Below, piece after piece: positions 8,055 to 15,969 of a DNA stretch of 32,682 nucleotides; position 1 is the stretch's first letter, and each line of letters starts with the position of its first letter. The notes below the pieces were generated by a model. The model was given only the letters and a program-made list of their open reading frames with translations. It had not been told where the DNA came from and made no database searches. The DNA is from Pseudomonadales bacterium (GTDB lineage Bacteria > Pseudomonadota > Gammaproteobacteria > Pseudomonadales > Azotimanducaceae): positions 1 to 32,682 of the forward strand of contig JAGWBM010000016.1 of NCBI GenBank assembly GCA_021295895.1, written 5' to 3'. The translations under genes were made by a program, and so were the position numbers.

Positions 8055-10403
8055 TCAGTCCACGGTGGTCTCGTAGCGAACGCCATCCGGCACCGGCACG
8101 GGCTGACGAACGGTTACCCCGTGCTCGCCGGCGGTCTTCTGGGACGAGTCCACCGCCACGAACGACGTGTAGTTCGACACCAACTGGTAGCGTAGCGCCG
8201 TGTTGCGAATGGCGTCGCCTAGCTCGCCATAGGGATCGCCCGCCCAGGTCAGGCGATTTGCCAAGTCGGCGATGCGTAGGCGGGCCCAGACCTTGGCGAG
8301 GGATGAGCCGGCGTTGCCTTGCTTGTTGTCCGCGGTCAGGAGGGTATGTCGTTCGCCGCCCGATGAACCGAGCACCCGAACCCTCTTCGAATCCCCGGTG
8401 AATTTGCCGGTGACCACCAGCGGCCGGCCCACGAACAGGTCCGGGAGCTTGGGCGGGTAGACCTCGGTCACCGCCATGCCGCCCCAATCGACCGCCACGT
8501 CGGTGAGCGCCGGACGGCTGACGCGGGCGAAGAAGTCGTCCATGACGTCCCGGGCCGAATCGTTCAGGCCGATATACGCGACCACGCCGCGCCCCGCATC
8601 CGCCATGCGCTCCATCAGGTAGCGATTGACCGAGTCGCCGACCCCGAAGCTGAAGACTCGCGATGCACCAATGCGGCTGTGCACCGCCCCGAGGATGTCA
8701 CTCTCATTGCCGATGTAGCCGTCGGTCATGAACGTGACGAAGCGGAACCGCGACGGGTCGTGGGGGAAATTCAACGCCGCATTGACGCCGTTGATCATCC
8801 GCGTCCCGCCGTCTGCCCGGAGCGCAGACACGTAATGGCGCGCCTTTGTCAGGTTTCGCTCGGTGGCCGGCACCGGCTTCGTCCCGAACTGGCTCGCCGC
8901 ATCCGAAAACCGGATGATCTGGAAGGTATCGTTGGGATCGAGCCGGTCCAACGCGACCATGACCGCGTCCTTGGCCTGCTGCAGGGGTTGTCCCTGCATT
9001 GAGCCCGAACAGTCGATGACGAAGACCATCTCCATGGCCTGGCGGGGAACCCGTGTCGAGTCCTTGGGCGGAATGACCATCAGCGTGAAGTAGCCATCCC
9101 CCGTTTCCGGATCCCGATGCGTCAACAGGTTTGACTTCAATCGTTCCCCGGCGACGCGGAAGTCGAGTACGAAGTCCCGGTTGGGGATGGTGGACTCGTT
9201 CTTGAGCTTGACCACCGCCGTGCGGTCGTCGTCGCGGGATACGTCGACGCCGTGGGACGCCTTGACCTCCTCGATCTCGACGCCGGCATCAAGGCGTACG
9301 TTGATGCTGATGTCGTGCCCGGAGCGCTCCTCGGGCCGCAGGTATTCCACCGCCGTACCGGCGGCGTTCGAGCCGCCGCCCCGCGGCACCGCATCGATGG
9401 GGTCGGGGTGTCCAGGGGGGTTGTAGCGGGGACCGACCACGGTGGGGAACACGAACGAATACCAGCCGTCCTCGTAGGCCAAGGTGTGGAAGTAGGTGAT
9501 GTCGATGTCGATGGCCTTGCCGGGCTCGATATTGGCAACTTTCTGTTCGAATATGTTGGGCCGGCGCTGCACTAGGAGGCTTGCGTGGTAGCCCTGCCGG
9601 CGTGCTTCCTTGTAGATGGCCTCCGCCTCTTCCTTCTCGCGCAAAATGCCCCGGATCGTGCGGTTGCCGATCACCATGAGGAACTCGTTGACGGCGGCTT
9701 TTTCCGGCAGCGGGAACACGTACACGGCCTCGATCTTGGCGTCGTAGGGGTTCTGGTACTCCTGCGTGACGTTGACCGTGCCTATGTAACCGCTGATCGC
9801 GGCCTCGACCGCAGTGTGCTTCAAGGGTAGCGGTATATACCGGACGCGATCCGGCTTGCCGGGGGAGGGAAAGCCCACCAACATCGCGCCGGATCCCGGC
9901 GCCTGTCGCATGTCCAGAATGACCCTGTCCGACTCCGGGCTAGACGGCGATGGTTGGGGGACCCGCGAAAACCTCATCAGGCGTCCTCCCGCGGCGGCCT
10001 CAGCATCCCTGAGACGGTCGACCAAGGCATCTACACCTACTTGGTACGTGCGATCGAAGATGACGACATCCGAGGCTTGGGTATTGAACTCGGCGGGTAG
10101 GTCGTCGAAGCTATCCCGCCGGACGCTCGACACGATGACTTTCTCGACCTCCTCCGCCGCGGCCTCGGGAGGCGGCTTCGCGATGATCCAGAGTTCCGGC
10201 TCGGCAGTCGGCGACGAAGCCGCAGTCTTCGGTCTCGGCAGTGGCGGTGCCGCTGGCGGCAGTGGCGCGGTCGCTTCCGGCGCGGGCTCGGGCACCGAAA
10301 CCGTTTCCGTCACGCTGCACGAGACGACCGCGACGGGCACCGCGAATACTAGACCCGTGGCCAGGACACCGAGGGCGACAGTGAAGAGGGGGCGTTTCAT
10401 CAT
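8055..10403 (-). CDS. VIT and von Willebrand factor A domain protein, exported, probable lipoprotein
   Basis: 782 residues. The start ATG overlaps the stop of the cohesin-like gene (ATGA), indicating translational coupling. The N-terminus is a signal segment ending in VVSC (Cys29), a possible lipobox, followed by a Pro/Ala-rich linker (~35-65). A VIT domain spans ~190-325 (IPLPLKHTAVEAAISGYIGTVNVTQEYQNP...). The VWA domain spans ~457-625, with a complete MIDAS: Asp464-Cys-Ser466-Gly-Ser468, Thr534 and Asp561 (MTDGY). A C-terminal beta/helical region follows to 'RYQLVSNYTSFVAVD', as in inter-alpha-trypsin-inhibitor-like bacterial proteins. Such VIT/VWA proteins bind ligands through a divalent cation at the cell surface. 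The extra ~100 residues at 65-180 are not recognised. Confidence 0.9.
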   Translation of the reverse strand: MMKRPLFTVALGVLATGLVFAVPVAVVSCSVTETVSVPEPAPEATAPLPPAAPPLPRPKTAASSPTAEPELWIIAKPPPEAAAEEVEKVIVSSVRRDSFDDLPAEFNTQASDVVIFDRTYQVGVDALVDRLRDAEAAAGGRLMRFSRVPQPSPSSPESDRVILDMRQAPGSGAMLVGFPSPGKPDRVRYIPLPLKHTAVEAAISGYIGTVNVTQEYQNPYDAKIEAVYVFPLPEKAAVNEFLMVIGNRTIRGILREKEEAEAIYKEARRQGYHASLLVQRRPNIFEQKVANIEPGKAIDIDITYFHTLAYEDGWYSFVFPTVVGPRYNPPGHPDPIDAVPRGGGSNAAGTAVEYLRPEERSGHDISINVRLDAGVEIEEVKASHGVDVSRDDDRTAVVKLKNESTIPNRDFVLDFRVAGERLKSNLLTHRDPETGDGYFTLMVIPPKDSTRVPRQAMEMVFVIDCSGSMQGQPLQQAKDAVMVALDRLDPNDTFQIIRFSDAASQFGTKPVPATERNLTKARHYVSALRADGGTRMINGVNAALNFPHDPSRFRFVTFMTDGYIGNESDILGAVHSRIGASRVFSFGVGDSVNRYLMERMADAGRGVVAYIGLNDSARDVMDDFFARVSRPALTDVAVDWGGMAVTEVYPPKLPDLFVGRPLVVTGKFTGDSKRVRVLGSSGGERHTLLTADNKQGNAGSSLAKVWARLRIADLANRLTWAGDPYGELGDAIRNTALRYQLVSNYTSFVAVDSSQKTAGEHGVTVRQPVPVPDGVRYETTVD

Positions 10404-10855
10404 GGTTCTCTCGCTTGCGTTTCTTCCAGGCTTACGGTTGCAGCTTCGATCGGCCGTCCGTCCGCGGTATTGGCCGTTACCAGGTTGAGTTCGAAGTCGG
10501 CATCGCCTTCGAGCATCACGTGAACCGTGGCCACGCGCACGCGGCCCGACGGCAACTTGCTCTCCTCGGCGAGGGAATAGTCGGCGACGACGATGCGATC
10601 GGCATCGCCCCGGGTCACCGCCTCACGGTCGTAGTACGGCGCACGCCGGAACACGTCGCTCCCGCCATTCTCGACGCCCACGACCGTCATCGACGCGTTG
10701 CGGTCCTTCAACTCGAACTGCCAGGCCGCCACGGGTTCGGGGCTGTCCAGGAATACCTCGACCGGTACAAACCGTGCTTTGGCCTGGCCCATCGCGGCCA
10801 CCGAGAGCAAGCCCGCGACCACGAGGGCAAGTGCCCCCCAACCGGGCTTCTTCAT
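10400..10855 (-). CDS. Secreted cohesin-like small protein
   Basis: 151 residues from ATG 10855, which overlaps the preceding stop (ATGA); it overlaps the next gene in the same way. The signal peptide is KKPGWGALALVVAGLLSVAAMGQA. The mature ~125 residues read 'FVPVEVFLDSPEPVAAWQFELKDRNASMTVVGVENGG...RVRVATVHVMLEGDADFELNLVTANTADGRPIEAATVSL'. The pattern of beta-strands, with 'V.VFLDS...AAWQFEL' at the start and 'GRVRVATVHV' in the middle, is that of the cohesin/carbohydrate-binding jelly-roll superfamily. The assignment is by pattern and is not secure. Its neighbour carries a dockerin-like calcium loop, and cohesins are the known partners of dockerins, which strengthens the idea of a pair. Confidence 0.65.
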   Translation of the reverse strand: MKKPGWGALALVVAGLLSVAAMGQAKARFVPVEVFLDSPEPVAAWQFELKDRNASMTVVGVENGGSDVFRRAPYYDREAVTRGDADRIVVADYSLAEESKLPSGRVRVATVHVMLEGDADFELNLVTANTADGRPIEAATVSLEETQAREP

Positions 10856-11250
10856 CGCACGCCTCCCGCATCCAGGGAGACCACGCGCATCGCGAAGGCA
10901 TCGAGATCGGCTTGCGTGACCCCGGGCCGTTCGGCGCGGGCGAGCGCCAGCACGTCGGCGATATCGATTCGACCGGAACGGTTCAGGTCCGCGTATGGCA
11001 CGTCGGCGACGCCGGATGGCGGACCGATCAGCTGCACCGCCAACACGGCCACGAGTGCAACCGAGGCGGCCAATGCCCAACCACCGTGCCGTTTCCACGT
11101 GGCGCGGCGCGTACCGAAGTGCCCGACCGCCATATCCGCCAGGGTCCGATCGATTGTTGCGGTAATGACCGGCGGCGCGGCATCCACGGCCTTCAACGCT
11201 CGGAGTAAGCCCTCGGGAAGTTGCTCGTTGTCGGTATCTTGATCGGGCAC
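10852..11250 (-). CDS. Single-TM protein with periplasmic dockerin-like Ca2+ loop, candidate anti-sigma factor
   Basis: 132 residues. Residues 1-56 are a charged, probably cytoplasmic part (PEGLLRALKAVDAAPPVITATIDRTL...). One transmembrane helix spans 57-75 (WALAASVALVAVLAVQLI). The rest should be periplasmic and contains 'YADLNRSGRIDIADVLALARAE', with Asp88, Asn90, Ser92, Asp96 and Asp99 in the spacing of an EF-hand/dockerin loop. The gene follows the ECF sigma gene by 46 nt and overlaps the cohesin-like gene by 4 nt. Position and topology suggest it is the membrane sensor that holds the sigma factor, but no known anti-sigma fold (ZAS, RskA) is evident. A single dockerin half rather than the usual two repeats is odd. 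Confidence 0.7.
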   Translation of the reverse strand: MPDQDTDNEQLPEGLLRALKAVDAAPPVITATIDRTLADMAVGHFGTRRATWKRHGGWALAASVALVAVLAVQLIGPPSGVADVPYADLNRSGRIDIADVLALARAERPGVTQADLDAFAMRVVSLDAGGVR

Positions 11251-11296
11251 GTTTCGTCTCTCCTTGGCCGTTTAGCGCACGAGCGGCGCGAAAGGT

Positions 11297-11869
11297 TCAT
11301 TCGTCTTTGAGTCTTTTCGCGAAGTCGGATGACTTGAGCCTCGCGATGCCGGTATGCAGCCGGGACTTGACCGTCCCGAGTGGCACCATGAGCACCTCGG
11401 CAATCTCCTGCAGCGACAGGTCGTCCATGAACCGAAGCTGGAGCACCTCTCTCTGGCCTTCGGGTAGGCTCGCGAGCACGCCCCGAATGTCCCCGGTGTC
11501 GACGTCATCCGGCCCCGGAAGGTCGTCTGGCCCGACATCCTCCGCTGTTGGGAAACGTCCCGATTTCCGCAACATCGTGATCGCGGTGTTCTTGGCGATG
11601 GGGTAGAGCAGGGTGGTGAGCTTCGCGGTGAGCTCGATGCCCTCGCCGGTCGGCGGAAAACGGCGCAGCAGGTAGGTGAACGTCTCCTGGAGGACGTCGA
11701 GCGCGGTGTCCGTATCGGACACGTAGCGCAACGCCACGCGCAACACGTAGTCCTTGTGCCGCCCGTAGAGCGTCTCGAAAGCGCCCGCCGCCTCCGCCGC
11801 GTCGCCGCCGTTGCACGCCGCCACCAGAGCTTCGTCGCTGCGCGGATCCTGGCGGCGAAGGCGGGCCAT
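11297..11869 (-). CDS. ECF-type RNA polymerase sigma factor
   Basis: 190 residues with the two ECF regions. Region 2 (~25-95) reads 'AFETLYGRHKDYVLRVALRYVSDTDTALDVLQETFTYLLRR'. Region 4 (~130-180) reads 'LASLPEGQREVLQLRFMDDLSLQEIAEVLMVPLGTVKSRLHTGIARLK', a classical helix-turn-helix for -35 recognition. It is the first gene of a five-gene minus-strand operon ending at 7727. The start at ATG 11869 has no strong ribosome site, and only 16 nt separate it from the truncated dioxygenase fragment upstream, so its promoter probably lies inside that fragment. The presumed job is to turn on envelope genes, including its own operon, when the membrane partner is released. Confidence 0.92.
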   Translation of the reverse strand: MARLRRQDPRSDEALVAACNGGDAAEAAGAFETLYGRHKDYVLRVALRYVSDTDTALDVLQETFTYLLRRFPPTGEGIELTAKLTTLLYPIAKNTAITMLRKSGRFPTAEDVGPDDLPGPDDVDTGDIRGVLASLPEGQREVLQLRFMDDLSLQEIAEVLMVPLGTVKSRLHTGIARLKSSDFAKRLKDE

Positions 11870-11885
11870 CGTCAGGAACGGGCCG

Positions 11886-12188
11886 TCATCCCGTCGACGC
11901 GCATAGCCCCATCTCCGCCTCGAAGGAGATCACTTCGCGGTACTCCCGCTCGCCCCCGGTGGCGCCCTCTCCCGTCACGTGGACGTGTTGCCAGCGATGG
12001 CCGGCGCGCGTCGCGTGGCTGGCGTGGTCCATGTTGACGAAATCCGTTATCGACACGTCCCGCGGCAGGCCCGCCGTCACCCAACGGTCCACTTCGCGCT
12101 TCAATGCCGCCGCTTCCGCCGGTGCGAAGAAGCCGGGAACGATGGTATAACCCGCGTTTTTGTACTGGCTGACGTGGTCGGGCGTCAT
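11886..12188 (-). pseudogene. Truncated PhyH-family dioxygenase, N-terminal fragment
   Basis: From ATG 12188, 'MTPDHVSQYKNAGYTIVPGF' and the following 'FAPAEAAALKREVDRWVTAGLPRD' are a typical PhyH dioxygenase N-terminus. After about residue 55 the sequence no longer looks like the family, and it stops at residue 100, far short of the usual ~270. No HxD...H iron site is present. The tail (EREYREVISFEAEMGLCASTG) may come from the far end of the same or another gene after deletion; I could not identify it. It could still be expressed as a small protein, but it cannot be an oxygenase. Confidence 0.6.
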
Positions 12189-12245
12189 CGTTCGCTCGGT
12201 GTTAGGGCCGGGGAGAGCATAGGCCGAACGTTTGAGGGGGGCATC

Positions 12246-13145
12246 ATGAGCGAGTTCGAGAACAGCGAGTTCCAAGGCAAGGTCGCCGCGGTTACCGGGG
12301 CGGGGGGTGGCATCGGCCGCTGCCATGCCATCGAGTTCGCCAAGCGCGGCGCGAAGGTCGTGGTCAATGACCTCGGCGGTGCCGTGGATGGCTCCGGGGC
12401 CGGGGACGCTGCCGATGCTGTGGTCGCGGAGATACGGGAGCTAGGGGGCGACGCCGTCGCCAACAAGGCTTCCGTCGCCGACGGGAACGGCGCCAAGAGC
12501 ATCATCGACGACGCGATCGAGAACTTCGGCCGCATCGACATCCTGGTGAACAACGCCGGCATCCTCCGTGATCGAACCTTCAAGAACATGACCCTGGACG
12601 AGTTCGACCTGGTCATGCAGGTGCACTTGACCGGCACCGCCTATGTCACGCATGCCGCTTGGCCGCACATGTACGAGCAGAACTACGGTCGCATCGTCTT
12701 CACGAGTTCCGGCTCGGGCATCTTCGGCAACTTCGGCCAGTCCAACTACGGTGCTGCCAAGATGGGCATGCTGGGGCTTGCCAACGTACTCGCCCTCGAG
12801 GGCGCCAACCACAACGTCCGGGTCAACGTGCTCGGTCCCGGGGCCGCGACGCGGATGACCAACACCGTGCCCGGACGCGACGAGGACATCGGCGATCCCG
12901 ACCCCATGCGGCACCCCGCGCTGGTGAGTCCCGCCGTGTTGTTCATGTGCAGCGAGGACGCCCCCAACGGCGCAGTCATCCACGCCTCCGGCGGCAACTA
13001 CAGCCGCAGCGAAGTCTGGGTCAACGACCCGGTGCAACTCGGTGCCGGCGCCACCTACGAGGATCTGCTGGAGCACGTCGACAAGCTGATGGACATGTCG
13101 AACGCACACCCGCGCGCACCCCGCACACCGCGGCCACGACGCTAG
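12246..13145 (+). CDS. Short-chain dehydrogenase/reductase, 17-beta-HSD type 4-like
   Basis: 299 residues from ATG 12246, with GAGGGGGG 5 nt upstream. The Rossmann motif TGAGGGIGR (~17-25) starts the NAD(P)-binding fold, NNAG follows at ~100, and the catalytic Ser-Tyr-Lys set is in 'FTSSGSGIFGNFGQSNYGAAK'. 'VVVNDLGG' after beta-2, with its acidic Asp, favours NAD. The overall pattern (GKVAAVTGAGGGIGR, FKNMTLDEFD, HLTGTAYVTHAAWPHM) is that of the (3R)-hydroxyacyl-CoA dehydrogenase part of MFE-2-like enzymes, suggesting acyl-CoA or steroid substrates. It lies divergent from the dioxygenase fragment and convergent with the TPR gene, so it forms its own transcription unit. Confidence 0.88.
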   Translation: MSEFENSEFQGKVAAVTGAGGGIGRCHAIEFAKRGAKVVVNDLGGAVDGSGAGDAADAVVAEIRELGGDAVANKASVADGNGAKSIIDDAIENFGRIDILVNNAGILRDRTFKNMTLDEFDLVMQVHLTGTAYVTHAAWPHMYEQNYGRIVFTSSGSGIFGNFGQSNYGAAKMGMLGLANVLALEGANHNVRVNVLGPGAATRMTNTVPGRDEDIGDPDPMRHPALVSPAVLFMCSEDAPNGAVIHASGGNYSRSEVWVNDPVQLGAGATYEDLLEHVDKLMDMSNAHPRAPRTPRPRR

Positions 13146-13158
13146 CCCTACGACGAGA

Positions 13159-13896
13159 TCAGTCGCCGCGCGCCGACTTCATCCAATCAAGCAGGTTGGT
13201 CCACTCTTCCTCAACGCGCATACCGCGCTCGTCGGCGAGCCGGATGGCCGCCTCGAGGCTCTCGATGCCGCCCTCCACGTCGTTGAGTTCGAGTTGGATT
13301 CGGGATAGGAAGAGGTAGTCCTTGGGCACCTTGTGCGGTGCCGCGCCCATCCACGTTTGCATCGAGGACAGCGCCCGACGAAACCACTGTTCCGCGTCTT
13401 CGTCCCATAGCTGCTCGTCACCCCGCGCGTAGTAGAGCCGCGCCAGCTCGCGTCGTGCCGTCAGGCCGATCGGCTCGTCAACCGCAGGTGTGTTGAGTAG
13501 GCGTTCGTAGTGCCGGATCGCCTTCTCGGGTTGATTGGATTGGCTGTAGGCAAACGCCAGCGTGCTTTGCACGTGGGCGAAATCCCCGGCACTTCTGCCC
13601 ACGCGTAGGCTCTCGAGCAACGCCGCACCCTCCTTGTACTTCCCCTTCTCGATGAATTCGTCGACGCGTCGTAGTTTCCTGCGCAACGTTCGTTCGCGCC
13701 GCTCATCGGGCGTCAGCGTCTTGAACTTTCGGATATCCGGCGCGGTTACGTCGGCACGAGGTCGGCCGAGCAATTCGTCCCGCTCTCGCAGTTCGTCGAC
13801 CCCCCGAGGCGGTCGCTGTTGACCAAGGCCCGGCTCGGCGAGGATGCCGAAAAGCAAAACGACCGCGATGACAGTCGAGATCCGTCGGGCACTCAT
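13159..13896 (-). CDS. Exported TPR protein, last gene of the BlaI/M56/TonB cluster
   Basis: 245 residues with a signal peptide (RISTVIAVVLLFGILAEPGLGQ). A charged segment (~27-75) is followed by helical repeats: 'RVDEFIEKGKYKEGAALLESLR', 'VQSTLAFAYSQSNQPEKAIRHYERLL', 'ARRELARLYYARGDEQLWDEDAEQWFRRAL', 'DYLFLSRIQLELNDVEGGIESLEAAIRLA'. These have TPR spacing and the W-x-Y/A-x-A flavour. It resembles the upstream TPR lipoprotein in both repeats and its ending ('EEWTNLLDWMKS' against 'EAWTRLLDYMRS'), so the two are paralogues. They probably form a periplasmic scaffold with the TonB-like proteins. The gap to the upstream gene is 47 nt. Confidence 0.8.
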   Translation of the reverse strand: MSARRISTVIAVVLLFGILAEPGLGQQRPPRGVDELRERDELLGRPRADVTAPDIRKFKTLTPDERRERTLRRKLRRVDEFIEKGKYKEGAALLESLRVGRSAGDFAHVQSTLAFAYSQSNQPEKAIRHYERLLNTPAVDEPIGLTARRELARLYYARGDEQLWDEDAEQWFRRALSSMQTWMGAAPHKVPKDYLFLSRIQLELNDVEGGIESLEAAIRLADERGMRVEEEWTNLLDWMKSARGD

Positions 13897-13943
13897 GCTC
13901 CGTTCCCCGTTCGAGGCGCCACCAGACCAACAGTATCACATCG

Positions 13944-14636
13944 CTATGCCGCGCCGGCATCGACACTTGACCGCATGTAGTCCAGCAACCGGGTCCACGC
14001 CTCCTTGACAGGAATGTCCCGTTTCCCGGCAAGACGGATGGCGGTCTCCACGCTCTCGATGCCGGCTTCGTAGTCCGCCAATTGATAGTGAACCTGGGCG
14101 AGAACGTAGTACGCACTCGGGTCCGGATCTTCCGCCAGGGCCATGTGCGAATTCATGGCCGAGAGCGCCCGCCGGTACGAATCCGTTCTTTGTTCCCCGG
14201 CGTGCGCTTGGGCCCTATCGACATGGAGCGATGCCAGCGTGCGATGGGTCATCGACTCGGCTTCCACCGAGATGAACGGTGCCTGTTCGAGTACCTTTTC
14301 GTGCTGCTCGATCGACTTCGTGGGCTGATCGAGCTGCCAGTGAACGTACGCCAACAGCCTGTGCATCTGAGCGACTTCGTTGCGGTTGTAGCGATCTGAT
14401 CGCGAAAGGAGCGATTCCAATTCCGTTCTACCCTCCCCGTATCGCTTCGACACGATGAGCTTCTGGACATCCTGCAGCTTCTTCCAGGTCGCGTGATGGA
14501 TATGCGGGACTTGCCGCGGCTGCGCCGCCTTCGCTTGACCCGTCGCAAACCCCCGGGTCTCGAAGCTGCTGCATGCGCCACCCAGCACGACCGCGGCAAT
14601 GGCGGCGCCAATCCAGCAAATCCTCTGAGCCGCCAT
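13944..14636 (-). CDS. TPR lipoprotein of the BlaI/M56/TonB cluster
   Basis: 230 residues from ATG 14636, preceded by GGAGG and overlapping the stop region of the TonB-like gene by a frame-shifted step, so translation is likely coupled. The signal ends in a lipobox LGGAC (WIGAAIAAVVLGGAC). The mature part has TPR-type helical pairs: 'DVQKLIVSKRYGEGRTELESLL', 'MHRLLAYVHWQLDQPTKSIEQHEKVLEQ', 'AYYVLAQVHYQLADYEAGIESVETAIRLA'. It is paralogous to the following gene. Acting as an adaptor for the TonB-like proteins is inferred from operon position only. Confidence 0.8.
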   Translation of the reverse strand: MAAQRICWIGAAIAAVVLGGACSSFETRGFATGQAKAAQPRQVPHIHHATWKKLQDVQKLIVSKRYGEGRTELESLLSRSDRYNRNEVAQMHRLLAYVHWQLDQPTKSIEQHEKVLEQAPFISVEAESMTHRTLASLHVDRAQAHAGEQRTDSYRRALSAMNSHMALAEDPDPSAYYVLAQVHYQLADYEAGIESVETAIRLAGKRDIPVKEAWTRLLDYMRSSVDAGAA

Positions 14637-14640
14637 TGAC

Positions 14641-15237
14641 CTAGTCCTCCATCTCGAAAACAACCCGGGTGCGGACACCGGAAACCGCCACGGGTTTACC
14701 ACCGGTCACCTTCGGCTTGTACTTGAACTTCAAGACGGCGCTCAGCGCGGCCCGTTCGAAGAAACCCGGCGGGTCCGCGACGAGCACGACGGGATTCCGT
14801 ACCGCACCGGTGGCCGTTACGACGAACTCCACGAGGACGTAGCCCTCGATGCCCCGCGTGAGTGCCCGCCTCGGGTAGATCGGCTGAACCCGGACGATGG
14901 GCAGGTAGGTGCCATCGTCGATGTAGCGATCGAAGAAGCCTTCTCCACCTGGCGGCGTTGGTTCCGGTGGGTCCCCGCCAATCCTCGGGCCACCAATATC
15001 GGGGTCGGGCGGCGGCAGTGGCGGTGGCTGTTCGTCCGGCAGGGGCGGCGGTTCCGGTTTGGGTGGGTCGAGGACGATGTCCAGCTCCTCCACCAGGCGG
15101 ACGAAGTCGAGCACCTCGCCCGTCACGCCGGAATCCTCCGCGGGCATCGGGTCGGCAATGACCGAACGCATCAGCATCAACAGTCCAAAGGTCGCCACGG
15201 TGCCGAGCAAAACGGCGGATATGTATCGAAACAGCAT
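14641..15237 (-). CDS. TonB-like energy-transducer protein, Pro-rich
   Basis: 198 residues from ATG 15237 with GAGAGGAGAG upstream. One N-terminal transmembrane anchor (YISAVLLGTVATFGLLMLM) is followed by an acidic segment, a Pro-rich spacer (PPKPEPPPLPDEQPPPLPPP) and a TonB C-terminal domain: 'PIVRVQPIYPRRALTRGIEGYVLVEFVVTATGAVRNPVVLVADPPGFFERAALSAVLKFKYKP'. This is the full TonB layout of anchor, periplasm-spanning Pro region and receptor-binding domain. No exbB or exbD lies nearby, so it must borrow them, or it works as a scaffold in the M56 pathway. Its C-terminal domain is clearly related to those of the two genes upstream. Confidence 0.85.
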   Translation of the reverse strand: MLFRYISAVLLGTVATFGLLMLMRSVIADPMPAEDSGVTGEVLDFVRLVEELDIVLDPPKPEPPPLPDEQPPPLPPPDPDIGGPRIGGDPPEPTPPGGEGFFDRYIDDGTYLPIVRVQPIYPRRALTRGIEGYVLVEFVVTATGAVRNPVVLVADPPGFFERAALSAVLKFKYKPKVTGGKPVAVSGVRTRVVFEMED

Positions 15238-15473
15238 CTTGAACTCTCCTCTCGGGGTTTGTTGTGCGGCAACGCACTCTAACGTTGCCTTGGGTGCGGC
15301 CTCGGTAGCATTTCGATGGCGGCCTTCGTTGTTGGAAAAAACGCTGGCACCCCGGGGTCCGAAGACCACCGGAGCACCAGCGAGGCCGCTCGTTGTCCGC
15401 GTGGCACGGCACGCGGTAAGGAAATCGCGCCAATGGCGCAGAGCACGTTCGGTAATCGTGGACGTCGATTCAT
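15238..15473 (-). other. 236-nt gap between two tonB-like genes; leader hairpin and weak terminator candidate
   Basis: Read on the minus strand, 15336-15360 holds a short GGACC-CCGG-GGTGCC stem (one bulge) followed by GCGTTTTTT, a weak Rho-independent terminator candidate for the upstream genes. Nearer the next start, 15264-15277 forms a perfect 5-bp hairpin (GTGCG/CGCAC, 4-nt loop). A 64-codon frame at 15279-15473 lacks any protein-like pattern. The gap suggests that the three distal genes may have their own promoter or be attenuated. Confidence 0.3.
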
Positions 15474-15932
15474 CTAGTCGGAAACCTCGAAGCTGATTCG
15501 ATTGCGCACGCCGGGGGTTTCCACGGGCTTGCCGTCGACGATCCGGGGCTTGTACTTGAACTTCGCCGCCGCCTTGAGCGCGGCCTGCTCGAAAACTCCG
15601 TTCGGTTTCGCCTCTAAGACCACGGCATCACGGACATCGCCCGTTTCCGTGACGACGAACTCGAGCAGGACGTGGCCCTCGATCCGCTCCTTAAGCGCAC
15701 GCCTCGGATAGATCGGCGCCACCTTGACAATCGGAAGGCCCATGCCTGTTTCGACGTCCGGCCTCGGTTTGGATTTGGTCGCGGACGACGACTGCTCGTC
15801 TCGGGGCACTTCCTTCCCATCGTTCTGCGCATCGCTTGCCGGCGGCGGTGTCGCGCTGACCGTTAGCGCGATCATCAATAGGGCGAGGGTCGCAACGGCG
15901 CCCTGCGGTTTCGAATCGGTGTTAGGGAACAT
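15474..15932 (-). CDS. Small TonB-like protein
   Basis: 152 residues from ATG 15932, with AAGGAG 7 nt upstream. The N-terminal hydrophobic stretch (GAVATLALLMIALTVSATPPP) is a signal or anchor. A short polar linker leads to a TonB C-terminal domain: 'PIVKVAPIYPRRALKERIEGHVLLEFVVTETGDVRDAVVLEAKPNGVFEQAALKAAAKFKYKPRIVDGKPVETPGVRNRISFEV'. The Pro-rich periplasm-spanning region of true TonB is absent, so it is unlikely to reach the outer membrane alone. The domain is most like the last one of the adjacent M56 fusion and probably arose by tandem duplication. The 5' end lies within 38 nt of the M56 stop. Confidence 0.8.
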   Translation of the reverse strand: MFPNTDSKPQGAVATLALLMIALTVSATPPPASDAQNDGKEVPRDEQSSSATKSKPRPDVETGMGLPIVKVAPIYPRRALKERIEGHVLLEFVVTETGDVRDAVVLEAKPNGVFEQAALKAAAKFKYKPRIVDGKPVETPGVRNRISFEVSD

Positions 15933-15969
15933 TGGAATCTCCTTGGGCTTCCTCTTACAGCGGCGGCGT

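Noticed and set aside
9814-10488. 224-codon plus-strand frame with Gly/Ala-rich stretch
   Set aside because: It is antisense to the Pro-rich linker of the VIT/VWA protein; the low complexity is a mirror of that linker.
15279-15473. 64-codon minus-strand frame between two tonB-like genes
   Set aside because: It has no ribosome site, no protein-like hydrophobic pattern and no recognisable motif. It overlaps the terminator candidate.
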